A DNA stretch of 64,000 bases, taken from Ancrocorticia sp. (GTDB taxonomy: Bacteria > Actinomycetota > Actinomycetes > Actinomycetales > Actinomycetaceae). The stretch is taken from the NCBI GenBank assembly GCA_022648165.1, contig JALCLX010000009.1, positions 1 through 64,000 of the forward strand, given 5' to 3'. The notes beneath the pieces are model-generated. The model did not search any database. It worked only from the letters and a program-made list of their open reading frames with translations, and was not told the origin of the DNA. The translations under genes were made by a program, and so were the position numbers. Every line of letters begins with the position of its first letter. The first letter of the stretch is position 1. Shown here piece by piece: positions 56,686 through 64,000 of this stretch.

Positions 56686-56935
56686 TCTGGCTCTGAGAAT
56701 CCTCGAAACGGCGCATACCCATGTAGGCATGTACCACGCGGGACAAATTGCATTTATTATCGCGGGCGTGATCCTTACGGTCGCTGTGGTGATTGCGGTC
56801 GTAACGCTAATTCGCAACCGTGACGCCCCAGTGCCGTCACATCCGAAACAGCGAGAGGCGCCGGGCGATACTCACGCAGATAAAGAGTTCCCCGCCGATA
56901 AAGGGTTCCTCGGAGGCTCAGAAGCTACCCGCTAA
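56678..56935 (+). CDS. Small single-helix membrane protein
   Basis: An 85-residue protein with one hydrophobic helix (about 22-44, IAFIIAGVILTVAVVIAVVTLI) and a hydrophilic tail rich in charged residues. I cannot name a family. The GTG start overlaps the end of ettA by eight bases, so it is translated with ettA. The last six codons are duplicated directly after the stop. Confidence 0.6.
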   Translation: MADLALRILETAHTHVGMYHAGQIAFIIAGVILTVAVVIAVVTLIRNRDAPVPSHPKQREAPGDTHADKEFPADKGFLGGSEATR

Positions 56936-56953
56936 TCAGAAGCTACCCGCTAA
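56918..56953. repeat. 18-bp perfect tandem duplication at convergent gene ends
   Basis: TCAGAAGCTACCCGCTAA occupies 56918-56935 and again 56936-56953. Copy 1 contains the end of the small membrane gene; copy 2 contains the stop codon of the convergent thioesterase gene. Confidence 0.95.
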
Positions 56954-57861
56954 TCATCCTGCTTGGTGATGGAACGTACCCTCACCATGCCTTCTTGGGA
57001 CATTGTGGCGATGTGTTTGCCATTCTGGAAAAACTTTGCGATCACGAGCCCGCGGCCATTTTGTGCAGAGGGGCTTTCCAGTTCGGCAAGTATCCAGTCT
57101 GAAATATCGAAGTTGCGGTGCCACCAAATGGCGTGGTCCAACGTGGCTACGGACATATCTTTGTTCATCCAGCTCAGCCCAGTTGCACGCATCACAGGTT
57201 CCAACATGAACTGGTCTGCAGCATATCCCAGCATGGCGCGCTGCAAGAGCCGTGAGGAACCCTGCGGCATCGGAGTGCGTGTGCGAATCCACATGCGTTG
57301 ATAGGGCTGTCTCATGTCCGCAGGTTTCACGTAGATATTGCCTTCCACGTGGCGGATGTCGATCAGATTTGTTGTGGACATCAAATGTCCCCACCAGTTA
57401 TCCATCTGCGAAAAGAAATCCACCGACGATTGCAGCGTTTCCGGTGCAGGCGCATCCGGCATGGGAGCGCCATATGAGGGGCCCGGTTGATGCAACTGGA
57501 AAGATATTCGTGCGGTAAAGATGATTGTGCCGTTCTGCATCGCCCGGACACTGCGCGTGGAGAAGGATCGGCCGTCATTGAGTTCGGTGACTTCAAACTC
57601 TGTGGGCGTGTCAAGGTCCCCCGGGCGCAAAAATGCCGCAGTAATCGAATGGGCGAGCCTCTCATGCGGCTCGCCCGGAACGGTGTCCGATGCTGCAACT
57701 GTTGCCTGGGCAAGGATTTGCCCCCCGTAGACTCGGCCAGTGAACTGCCGAATGTTGGTTCCGCGATACCGATTATCGCCCAGTTTTTCCAAGCGGAGTG
57801 TGTTGAGAATGGAAGCGAGTGGCTCGGTATCGCATTCGGGAAGTTCGATGAAAGCAGTCAT
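56950..57861 (-). CDS. tesB: Acyl-CoA thioesterase II
   Basis: TesB hydrolyses acyl-CoA esters. The 303-residue double-hotdog protein shows RVYGGQILAQATVAA near the start, HSITAAFLRPGD, and the second domain with DHAIWWHRNFDISDWILAEL and GRGLVIAKFFQNGKHIATMSQEGM (seen in part). The catalytic aspartate lies in LDHAIWWH. It is convergent with the ettA pair and divergent from malQ. Confidence 0.92.
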   Translation of the reverse strand: MTAFIELPECDTEPLASILNTLRLEKLGDNRYRGTNIRQFTGRVYGGQILAQATVAASDTVPGEPHERLAHSITAAFLRPGDLDTPTEFEVTELNDGRSFSTRSVRAMQNGTIIFTARISFQLHQPGPSYGAPMPDAPAPETLQSSVDFFSQMDNWWGHLMSTTNLIDIRHVEGNIYVKPADMRQPYQRMWIRTRTPMPQGSSRLLQRAMLGYAADQFMLEPVMRATGLSWMNKDMSVATLDHAIWWHRNFDISDWILAELESPSAQNGRGLVIAKFFQNGKHIATMSQEGMVRVRSITKQDD

Positions 57862-58044
57862 GCGTTCTCGTTTCTAGGATCAGGCGTACTACGCCATATT
57901 ATCCGGATTCGATTTGCGGTAGATACCTCCCGCAGCGCCGTGCGCGTGAACGGCAGTGCGGCTGTTGTCTGAAAAATTTTGCGGAATCTGGCAAAATGTT
58001 TCCCATGGGTCGGTGTCGACCCCATCCACATCCAAGGGGTATCA
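57862..58044. promoter_or_regulatory. tesB-malQ divergent promoter region with inverted repeat
   Basis: ATTTTGC (57976-57982), an 8-bp gap and GCAAAAT (57991-57997) form a perfect inverted repeat of repressor-operator shape, and GGGTCG-GTGT-CGACCC (58007-58022) forms a hairpin next to the malQ ribosome-binding site. The first could be a LacI-type sugar-regulator site; that is inference. Confidence 0.5.
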
Positions 58045-60189
58045 ATGCGAGATACTGCACCGAGCCGTGAGCTCTTACTTAAGCTGGCTGAGTCGTATGG
58101 TGTTGCGACGGAGTACTGGGCATATAGTGGTGTGCTTACACCGGTGTCGGATGCGACGCTCACAAAAGTGCTCGCAGCCATGGACGTGGATGCGAGTACC
58201 GCACAATCTGCGGCGCGGGCTCTCGCGGACGCGCAGTTGCGGCCATGGCGTACGATTCTGCCCGAATGCACGGTAATGCGCGCGGCGCACGACTATGTGA
58301 TCCACGTGCATGTGCCCGATGGCAGCGAGGTTCATGTTACTGCCCGGCTGGAGGACGGTTCGGAAGTATCACTTCCGCAGGTCGATGATTTCACGCCTCC
58401 GCGCGATGTTGACGGTCTCCAGATTGGTCAGGCGAGTTTTGATATTCCGCCACATCTTCCGCTTGGCTACCACGAATTACATGCGGTTGGAACTCGCCCG
58501 AATGACAACGGAGCGTTCGAAGATACTGCGCCATTGATCGTGGTACCAGACCGTATTGGCGTTCCCTCCGATCGCAAATTGCACGCCTGGGGCGTGATGG
58601 CACAGCTGTATTCCGTGCGCTCCCGGGATTCGTGGGGGATAGGTGATACTGCGGATCTGAAGGGCCTGTGTTCCACCTTTGGCGCGATGGGTGGGGATTT
58701 TGTGTTGATCAATCCTCTGCATGCCGCCGAACCCGTTGGGCACATGACGCCGTCGCCGTACCTCCCTGTGACGCGGCGCTTCTTCAACCCGATATATATC
58801 CGGCCGGAGGATATCCGCGAAGTTGCCTATATGCCACCTGAGCAGCGCGCCTTGGTGGCCTGGGCCGGCGAGGAACCGAAGGCGGCCTCGTTGCGCAATG
58901 GCATCATCGATCGGGACGGATGTTGGCAGAAGAAACGGGAAGCCCTCGAGGTGATCTTCCGCGTCAAACGCAGCGCGGCGCGGGAACGCGAGTTTCTTGG
59001 ATTCCGCCGTGCCGAAGGGCGAGGGTTGGAAGATTTTGCATTCTGGTGTGCGTTGCGCGAAAAATATGGTGAGCATTTTCCTGCAGCAGTAGCGCGCCCG
59101 GATACGCCACAGGCGGCACAGGAGCGTGCCGATTTGGTTGATCGCATCGATTTCTATGCGTGGATGCAGTGGATCATGGATCAGCAGTTGGCTGAGGCGC
59201 AACGTGGCGCTCTCAGCTCGGGTATGGCGTTTGGGATTTGCCATGACTTGGCGGTGGGAGTTCATGCTCATGGCAGCGACACGTGGTCCAATCCCGAAGT
59301 TTTCGCGGCGGGAGTTACGGTGGGTGCGCCGCCCGACATGTACAACCAACTTGGCCAGAACTGGTCGCAACCGCCGTGGCGCCCGGATGCCTTGAGACGC
59401 AGCGCATATGCGCCGTTGCGCGATATGGCGAAGACAGTATTGCGCCACGCGGGAGCCTTGCGCATAGATCATGTGATGGGACTGTTCCGGCTCTGGTGGA
59501 TCCCGGAAGGCGCATCTCCTTCGGAGGGCACGTATGTGCATTTCGACCATGAGGCAATGGTGGGCGTATTGATGCTTGAAGCGGTGCGTGCCGGAGCCGT
59601 TGTTATCGGTGAAGATCTTGGCAATGTAGAGTCGTGGGTCCCGGAATATTTGGCCGCGCGCGGGATATTGGGGACGTCGGTCCTGTGGTTTGAACAGGAC
59701 GGCCATGGAAACTTTAAACGCCCGGAGCAATTCCGCAAGAACTCCCTTGTTACGGTAGATACGCACGACCTTCCCCCGCTTGCTGGCTATCTTGCTGGCG
59801 AACACGTGGAACTCCGCTACCGGCTTGGAATGCTAACAGAACCGGTGGAAAAGGTGCGCGCGGCCGCACGGGAAGAAAAGCAGCGGATGATGGAGCGGCT
59901 GCGTGAGTACGGTTTGATCGGCGAGGATCCAAGCGAACGCGAAATCGTCGAGGCAATGTACCGATATATCGCCAAAATTCCCGCAGAATTGCTGGCGGTT
60001 GCGTTGGTCGATGCTGTGGGTGAACGCCGATCACAAAACCAGCCGGGAACGAACAACGAGTATCCGAACTGGCGGCTTCCATTGGCAGATAGCGAGAATA
60101 ACGTGGTCCTACTGGAGGATCTTGACGATAATCCGCGCCTTATTTCACTTGTTCACGTTTTTACGGAAGAGATAGCGCGTACTCGATAG
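58045..60189 (+). CDS. malQ: 4-alpha-glucanotransferase (amylomaltase)
   Basis: MalQ, GH77, transfers maltodextrin chains. The 714-residue protein is of the longer actinobacterial type with an N-terminal extension of about 200 residues. The catalytic core has YDLAVGV-like ICHDLAVGVHAHGSD, RIDHVMGLFRLWWIPEG (nucleophile), GEDLGNV (acid/base) and TVDTHDLPPLAGYL. AAGGGGT before ATG 58045 decides the start; the upstream part of the frame is rejected. It is followed by stand-alone PTS EIIB and EIIA genes. Confidence 0.94.
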   Translation: MRDTAPSRELLLKLAESYGVATEYWAYSGVLTPVSDATLTKVLAAMDVDASTAQSAARALADAQLRPWRTILPECTVMRAAHDYVIHVHVPDGSEVHVTARLEDGSEVSLPQVDDFTPPRDVDGLQIGQASFDIPPHLPLGYHELHAVGTRPNDNGAFEDTAPLIVVPDRIGVPSDRKLHAWGVMAQLYSVRSRDSWGIGDTADLKGLCSTFGAMGGDFVLINPLHAAEPVGHMTPSPYLPVTRRFFNPIYIRPEDIREVAYMPPEQRALVAWAGEEPKAASLRNGIIDRDGCWQKKREALEVIFRVKRSAAREREFLGFRRAEGRGLEDFAFWCALREKYGEHFPAAVARPDTPQAAQERADLVDRIDFYAWMQWIMDQQLAEAQRGALSSGMAFGICHDLAVGVHAHGSDTWSNPEVFAAGVTVGAPPDMYNQLGQNWSQPPWRPDALRRSAYAPLRDMAKTVLRHAGALRIDHVMGLFRLWWIPEGASPSEGTYVHFDHEAMVGVLMLEAVRAGAVVIGEDLGNVESWVPEYLAARGILGTSVLWFEQDGHGNFKRPEQFRKNSLVTVDTHDLPPLAGYLAGEHVELRYRLGMLTEPVEKVRAAAREEKQRMMERLREYGLIGEDPSEREIVEAMYRYIAKIPAELLAVALVDAVGERRSQNQPGTNNEYPNWRLPLADSENNVVLLEDLDDNPRLISLVHVFTEEIARTR

Positions 60190-60264
60190 TAGGCCCAGAA
60201 GGGTAGAGATGAGATCTACGTCACGGTAGGCTACAAGGAGAATTGTACGGGCGCAGGAGCGAGC

Positions 60265-60501
60265 ATGAACATCGACGCAAAAAAACTACTCAACGGGCTT
60301 GGTGGCTCAAAGAATGTGAAGACCATCGAAGCCTGCATTACTAGGCTGCGCGTCGAAGTGGCCGCCCCCGATGCCGTGGATGAAGATCTGTTGCGCTCCG
60401 CTGGCGCCTATGGAGTTGTCACCCAAGACGGAGTGATACAAGTAGTCGTCGGACCGGTCGCAGACGAACTCCAGGGCGCAATCGAAAAGTTGTGCTCATG
60501 A
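60265..60501 (+). CDS. Stand-alone PTS EIIB domain, glucose family
   Basis: A 78-residue protein that is nothing but an EIIB domain, with the phospho-cysteine C24 in EACITRLRVEV and the ending VVGPVADELQGAIEK. GCAGGAGC precedes the ATG; a TAGGCT box lies at 60227-60232. Its stop overlaps the start of the EIIA gene (ATGA). No EIIC permease is near, so it may serve a permease elsewhere, such as an EIIC without its own EIIB. Confidence 0.88.
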   Translation: MNIDAKKLLNGLGGSKNVKTIEACITRLRVEVAAPDAVDEDLLRSAGAYGVVTQDGVIQVVVGPVADELQGAIEKLCS

Positions 60502-60968
60502 CGGATTCTCGGCAGATTGTTGCGCCACTTTCCGGTTCCCTGGTGGCGATGTCTGCGGTTCCGGATCCGGTGTTTGCGGCAGCTATGGTGGGGCCAGGCG
60601 CGGCGATCGAACCATTTCCAGGAGGACTCACCGTAGTCGCACCGTGCGCGGGGACCATCCTCAAGGTCCAGCCCCACGGTATCGTGATTCAACGCGACGA
60701 GCAGGTGATGATCGTGGTACACCTGGGCTTAGACACCGTCAAGTTGAAAGGCAGGGGATTTACTGAACTGCTGCGCGCAGGCCAGCACGTGGATCAGTCC
60801 CAACCGATCGCACTCTGGAATACCTCCGTTGCAACGCGGGCAGGATATTCATTGTGCACGCCGATCGTCGTCATTGGTGCGCAACCGGGAAGCGTGCACA
60901 TTATCCCTCAATCAGCCACCGTGGAAGTGGGCAAACCGTTTCTGCGTTACACGCCGGCCTCACGCTAA
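60498..60968 (+). CDS. Stand-alone PTS EIIA, glucose (Crr) family
   Basis: A 156-residue EIIA of the Crr type. The active histidine is H75 in MIVVHLGLDTVKLKGRGF and the second is H60 in VQPHGIVI. It overlaps the EIIB gene by four bases. It is paralogous to the EIIA at 2896; the order here is EIIB-EIIA, versus EIICB-EIIA there. It could also serve as a regulatory EIIA. Confidence 0.9.
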   Translation: MTDSRQIVAPLSGSLVAMSAVPDPVFAAAMVGPGAAIEPFPGGLTVVAPCAGTILKVQPHGIVIQRDEQVMIVVHLGLDTVKLKGRGFTELLRAGQHVDQSQPIALWNTSVATRAGYSLCTPIVVIGAQPGSVHIIPQSATVEVGKPFLRYTPASR

Positions 60969-60998
60969 GGGTGTGCGGTCGGCACCGGCACATCCGGG

Positions 60999-61010
60999 TA
61001 GGCTTAGGCT
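60999..61010 (+). promoter_or_regulatory. -10 box for leaderless M13 peptidase gene
   Basis: TAGGCT (60999-61004) ends 6 nt before ATG 61011 and is itself repeated directly before the ATG (61005-61010). No Shine-Dalgarno is present. Confidence 0.5.
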
Positions 61011-63008
61011 ATGACGTTGACTGATAAAGCTATGAAACGCATCCTTGAAGGCGCAGATCCCCAGGTTCGTTTCCAAGACGATCTTTTCCGCGCAGTCTCC
61101 GGGCAGTGGCTCGCCCAGCATGAGATTCCTGCGGATCTACCTTCAGATGGGTCGTTTATCTCGCTCGTTCTCCAAGCCGAAGAGCAAGTGAAGGCCATTA
61201 TTGAAGAGATGGCTGCAGCAGAACCGAGCGATGGCGACGAGGCCCGGATTGCACGCCTTTACCATTCGTGGATGGATACGGACACGGCTAATGCACGTGG
61301 AGTGGCGCCTTTAGGCCCTGATCTCGCTTTAGTGGATGGCGCGTCTTCCAAGGAAGAACTGGCACACGCGATCGGCGTGCTCAAGGCGACTGGGGTAGGT
61401 ACGTTTTTCGCACTTGACGTGGATTCTGATCTCAACGATCCGAACCGCTACATCACGTTCCTGGGGCAATCTGGCATAGGTTTGCCTGATGAGGCTTACT
61501 ATCATGAGCCGCAGTTCGCGGACGTTTTGGAGAAATACACGGCCTTCGTTCCTCGGATGCTTGCGCTGGGGTTGCAATGCGATGGCGCGGAGGCCGCTAG
61601 GCAGGGCGAAATCGTTCTGGCGATGGAGAAGGAAATCGCCGCCCGGCATATGAACGTGGTCGATTCACGAGACACGGATAAGATTAATAACCCGATGACC
61701 TGGAATGCCTTCACGGCGTCCGCTCCCGGTTTTGCGTGGGATACGGCGATGAGCGCCGCAGGATTTGCCCACGAGCAACTCCACGACGTGCTTGTGATGG
61801 CACCGGACGCCCTGGCGGGGGCAGCCGAGATCTGGGATGCGCATTCGCTTGAGGATTTGAAGGCGTACATGCGGTGGCGGATCGTGCGCGCCCGCGCGTC
61901 TTACCTCACCGAACAGATAGATCAGGCGAACTTCGAGTTCTACGGGAAGGTGCTCTCCGGAACCGACGTGCAGCGTGATCGATGGAAGCGCGGTATCCAG
62001 TTGGTCAATGGATCCTTGGGCGAAGCTGTTGGCAAGATTTACGTCGCCCGGCATTTCCCGCCGGAAAACAAGGCGAAGATGGAAGCTCTGGTACGGGACC
62101 TGCTGGAAGCTTACCGCCGCTCCATCACTAACCTTGACTGGATGGGGGAGGACACTAAGAAGCAGGCGCTGGAGAAAGTTGACTCCTTCGCTCTGAAGAT
62201 CGGATATCCGGATAAATGGCTGGATTACTCTTCCATGAAGATCGGCAATGATCTGGTGGAGAACATTCGCCAAGTGAATCTGTTCGAATTTAAGCGTGCT
62301 ATCGCGAAGCTGGGCAAACCGATGGATCGCACGGAATGGTTCATGTCACCGCAGACGGTTAATGCGTATTACAACCCGGTGTGGAATGAAATTGTTTTCC
62401 CTGCGGCAATCCTGCAGTTCCCGTTCTTTGATCCACAGCGTGACGACGCACTGAATTACGGTGGCATCGGCGCGGTCATTGGGCATGAAATCGGGCATGG
62501 ATTCGATGACCAAGGTTCGAAATATGACGCCTCGGGTGCGCTCCACAATTGGTGGACCGATGCCGATCGCGCCGAGTTCGAAAAGCGCACGAAGGCGCTC
62601 GTCGCGCAATACGACGCGTATATCCCTGCGCAGTTTGGAGCCGACAGCCCGCACCACGTTCAAGGCGCGCTCACACTCGGAGAGAACATTGGGGATCTGG
62701 GGGGGCTTTCGATCGCGCTGAAAGCGTATGGAATTGCGCTCGAACGGCAGGGAAAGTCCCAAGACCAGGCTCCTGTGATTGATGGTTTTACCGGAGTCCA
62801 ACGCGTCTTTTTGTCATTTGCACGCATCTGGCAGGAGAAACGCAGGACTGAGTACCTGCAGACTCTCATCGCCACGGACCCGCATTCTCCAGCTGAGTTC
62901 CGCTGCAACGGTGTTGTGAAGAACATCGACGCTTTCGACGACGCCTTCGGTGTTCGCCCCGGAGACGGCCTCTATCTGCCCCCTGAAGAGCGCGTCCACA
63001 TTTGGTGA
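61011..63008 (+). CDS. M13-family metallopeptidase
   Basis: A 665-residue zinc peptidase of the neprilysin family (PepO-like). The active site is H492-E-I-G-H496 in VIGHEIGHGFDDQGS with the third zinc ligand E558 in GENIGDLGG; NAYYNPVWNEIVFPAAILQ (seen in part) is typical. No signal peptide is visible, so it is likely cytosolic. It is probably the first gene of a pair with the M1 aminopeptidase that follows 33 bp later. Confidence 0.93.
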   Translation: MTLTDKAMKRILEGADPQVRFQDDLFRAVSGQWLAQHEIPADLPSDGSFISLVLQAEEQVKAIIEEMAAAEPSDGDEARIARLYHSWMDTDTANARGVAPLGPDLALVDGASSKEELAHAIGVLKATGVGTFFALDVDSDLNDPNRYITFLGQSGIGLPDEAYYHEPQFADVLEKYTAFVPRMLALGLQCDGAEAARQGEIVLAMEKEIAARHMNVVDSRDTDKINNPMTWNAFTASAPGFAWDTAMSAAGFAHEQLHDVLVMAPDALAGAAEIWDAHSLEDLKAYMRWRIVRARASYLTEQIDQANFEFYGKVLSGTDVQRDRWKRGIQLVNGSLGEAVGKIYVARHFPPENKAKMEALVRDLLEAYRRSITNLDWMGEDTKKQALEKVDSFALKIGYPDKWLDYSSMKIGNDLVENIRQVNLFEFKRAIAKLGKPMDRTEWFMSPQTVNAYYNPVWNEIVFPAAILQFPFFDPQRDDALNYGGIGAVIGHEIGHGFDDQGSKYDASGALHNWWTDADRAEFEKRTKALVAQYDAYIPAQFGADSPHHVQGALTLGENIGDLGGLSIALKAYGIALERQGKSQDQAPVIDGFTGVQRVFLSFARIWQEKRRTEYLQTLIATDPHSPAEFRCNGVVKNIDAFDDAFGVRPGDGLYLPPEERVHIW

Positions 63009-63041
63009 CGCAGAACGCAGCATCAAAAAGAAAGGAATCTT

Positions 63042-64000
63042 ATGCCAGGCACAAACCTGACGCGCGCTGAAGCCGCGCAGCGGTCTCAGATTATCTCAAC
63101 GGCGGCCTATCGCGTTGATCTGAATGTTGCGGGGCCGTCCGAGGAGACATTTTCATCGGTTACCGAGATCGATTTCGAGGCGCATGATGGGGCCGCGACG
63201 TTTCTTGATCTGATTGCCGATTCGGTGCAACGTGTGGTTCTCAACGGGGAGGAACTTGACCCGGCCGCATACGCCGATTCACGATTCCCGCTGCCACATT
63301 TGCGTGCACAGAACACGGTGCGCGTGGAAGCTACGATGAGGTATTCGCACACCGGTGAGGGCTTACACCGTTACGTCGATCCGGCCGATGGCGAAGTCTA
63401 CCTGTATTCCCAGTTCGAGGTTGCAGACGCACGGCGTGTCTTCGCAGATTTCGAACAGCCAGATCTCAAAGCCCGTTTCACGTTCACGGTGATCGCACCG
63501 AAAGAATGGCGTGTGTTCTCCAACTCGCCGTCCCCTGAACCGGAGTTGCTGGGGGATGGAACAGCACGGTGGAGTTTTTCCGAAACCGAGAAGATGTCCA
63601 CATATCTGACATCAATAGTTGCTGGACCTTACGACGGCGTCGTCGGCGAACCTTATCATTCGGTGGATGGCCGCGACATCCCACTGGGAACCTGGGCGCG
63701 CAAATCACTGGCGCCATATCTGGACGCGGAGGAAATCTTCCTCATCACGCGCCAGGGCTTCGAGTTCTATGAGAACAGTTACGGACACCCATACCCGTTC
63801 CGGAAATACGATCAGATCTTCTGCCCGGAATACAATGCGGGAGCGATGGAACATCCTGGCAATGTGACCTTGGTGGAGTCCTATGTGTTCCGTACCAAGC
63901 CAACTGGTGCAATGGTAGATCGGCGCATCATCACGATTTTGCACGAGCAGGCGCACATGTGGTTCGGCGATCTGGTGACGATGAAGTGGTGGGATGACCT
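63042..64000 (+). CDS. pepN: M1-family aminopeptidase N (partial, cut by window end)
   Basis: The gene continues past the window; 319 codons are visible. The M1 signature [14 protein letters not shown] (GAMEN motif variant) and the zinc-binding [20 protein letters not shown] (HExxH) are at its present end. It begins [15 protein letters not shown], with AAAGGAATC before the ATG at 63042. Family members release N-terminal residues from peptides; length in actinobacteria is about 850. It follows the M13 peptidase on the same strand. Confidence 0.9.
   Translation, partial: [319 protein letters not shown]

Overview
The window reads as a GC-rich actinobacterial chromosome, most likely an Actinomycetales/Actinomycetaceae-type organism (the Arcanobacterium, Trueperella and Actinotignum group is my best guess; the genus is not proven). 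The reasons are many GTG and TTG starts, an actinobacterial ribosomal cluster without rpsD before rpoA, zinc-type S14 and L36, PTS genes, GuaB3 beside GuaB, an actinobacterial-type sdhCAB, CIRCE-controlled groES and frequent Shine-Dalgarno-less starts. I see no phage, insertion sequence or CRISPR array. Almost all coding DNA is housekeeping; the unusual material is mostly between genes.

Layout. 1-3.4 kb: intergenic repeat, a LicT/BglG-type antiterminator and a GlcNAc/glucose-type PTS (EIICB, EIIA), closed by a terminator. 3.4-19.4 kb: S10-spc-alpha ribosomal cluster (rpsJ to rplO, then secY-adk-map, infA-rpmJ-rpsM-rpsK-rpoA-rplQ). 19.4-22.3 kb: ROK-family protein divergent from truA, then rplM-rpsI. 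22.3-23.3 kb: a gene-free tract of short tandem repeats plus a dispersed palindromic element. 23.3-33.0 kb: amino-sugar and cell-wall supply and tRNA modification: glmM, coaA (opposite strand), glmS, nnr, alr, tsaE, an unknown membrane protein, tsaB, rimI. 33.2-36.6 kb: sdhCAB, set between rimI and tsaD. 37-50.3 kb: tsaD, a THUMP-like-domain methyltransferase homologue, groES, guaB, a DnaQ-like exonuclease, guaB3, a GNAT plus polysaccharide deacetylase pair, glutamine-dependent nadE, an SSS symporter with a small two-helix membrane protein, and a PfkB sugar kinase. 50.3-64 kb: orn, tRNA-Arg(UCU), two paired dynamin-like GTPases, an SSB paralogue, ettA, tesB, malQ, stand-alone PTS EIIB and EIIA, an M13 peptidase and the first part of an M1 aminopeptidase cut by the window end.

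How the genes fit together. GlcNAc/glucose uptake, GlmS and GlmM, Alr and the deacetylase bear on envelope building. TsaE, TsaB and TsaD make the t6A tRNA modification, with RimI alongside. GuaB and GuaB3 act on purine nucleotides.

The most notable observations are: (i) a structured RNA-like element in the rpmJ-rpsM gap (four-way junction with GNRA and UUCG tetraloops); (ii) a dispersed element of about 70 bp with CTTTTTCTAG-type inverted ends, present three times in intergenic DNA; (iii) an in-frame TAG at codon 8 of the lipoprotein signal of the deacetylase; (iv) a set of genes whose start codon sits 6-8 nt after a TANNNT-like -10 box with no Shine-Dalgarno, implying leaderless transcripts; (v) three unrelated 19-bp-period arrays in one intergenic tract. 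All sequence statements come from reading by eye; no search or folding software was run.
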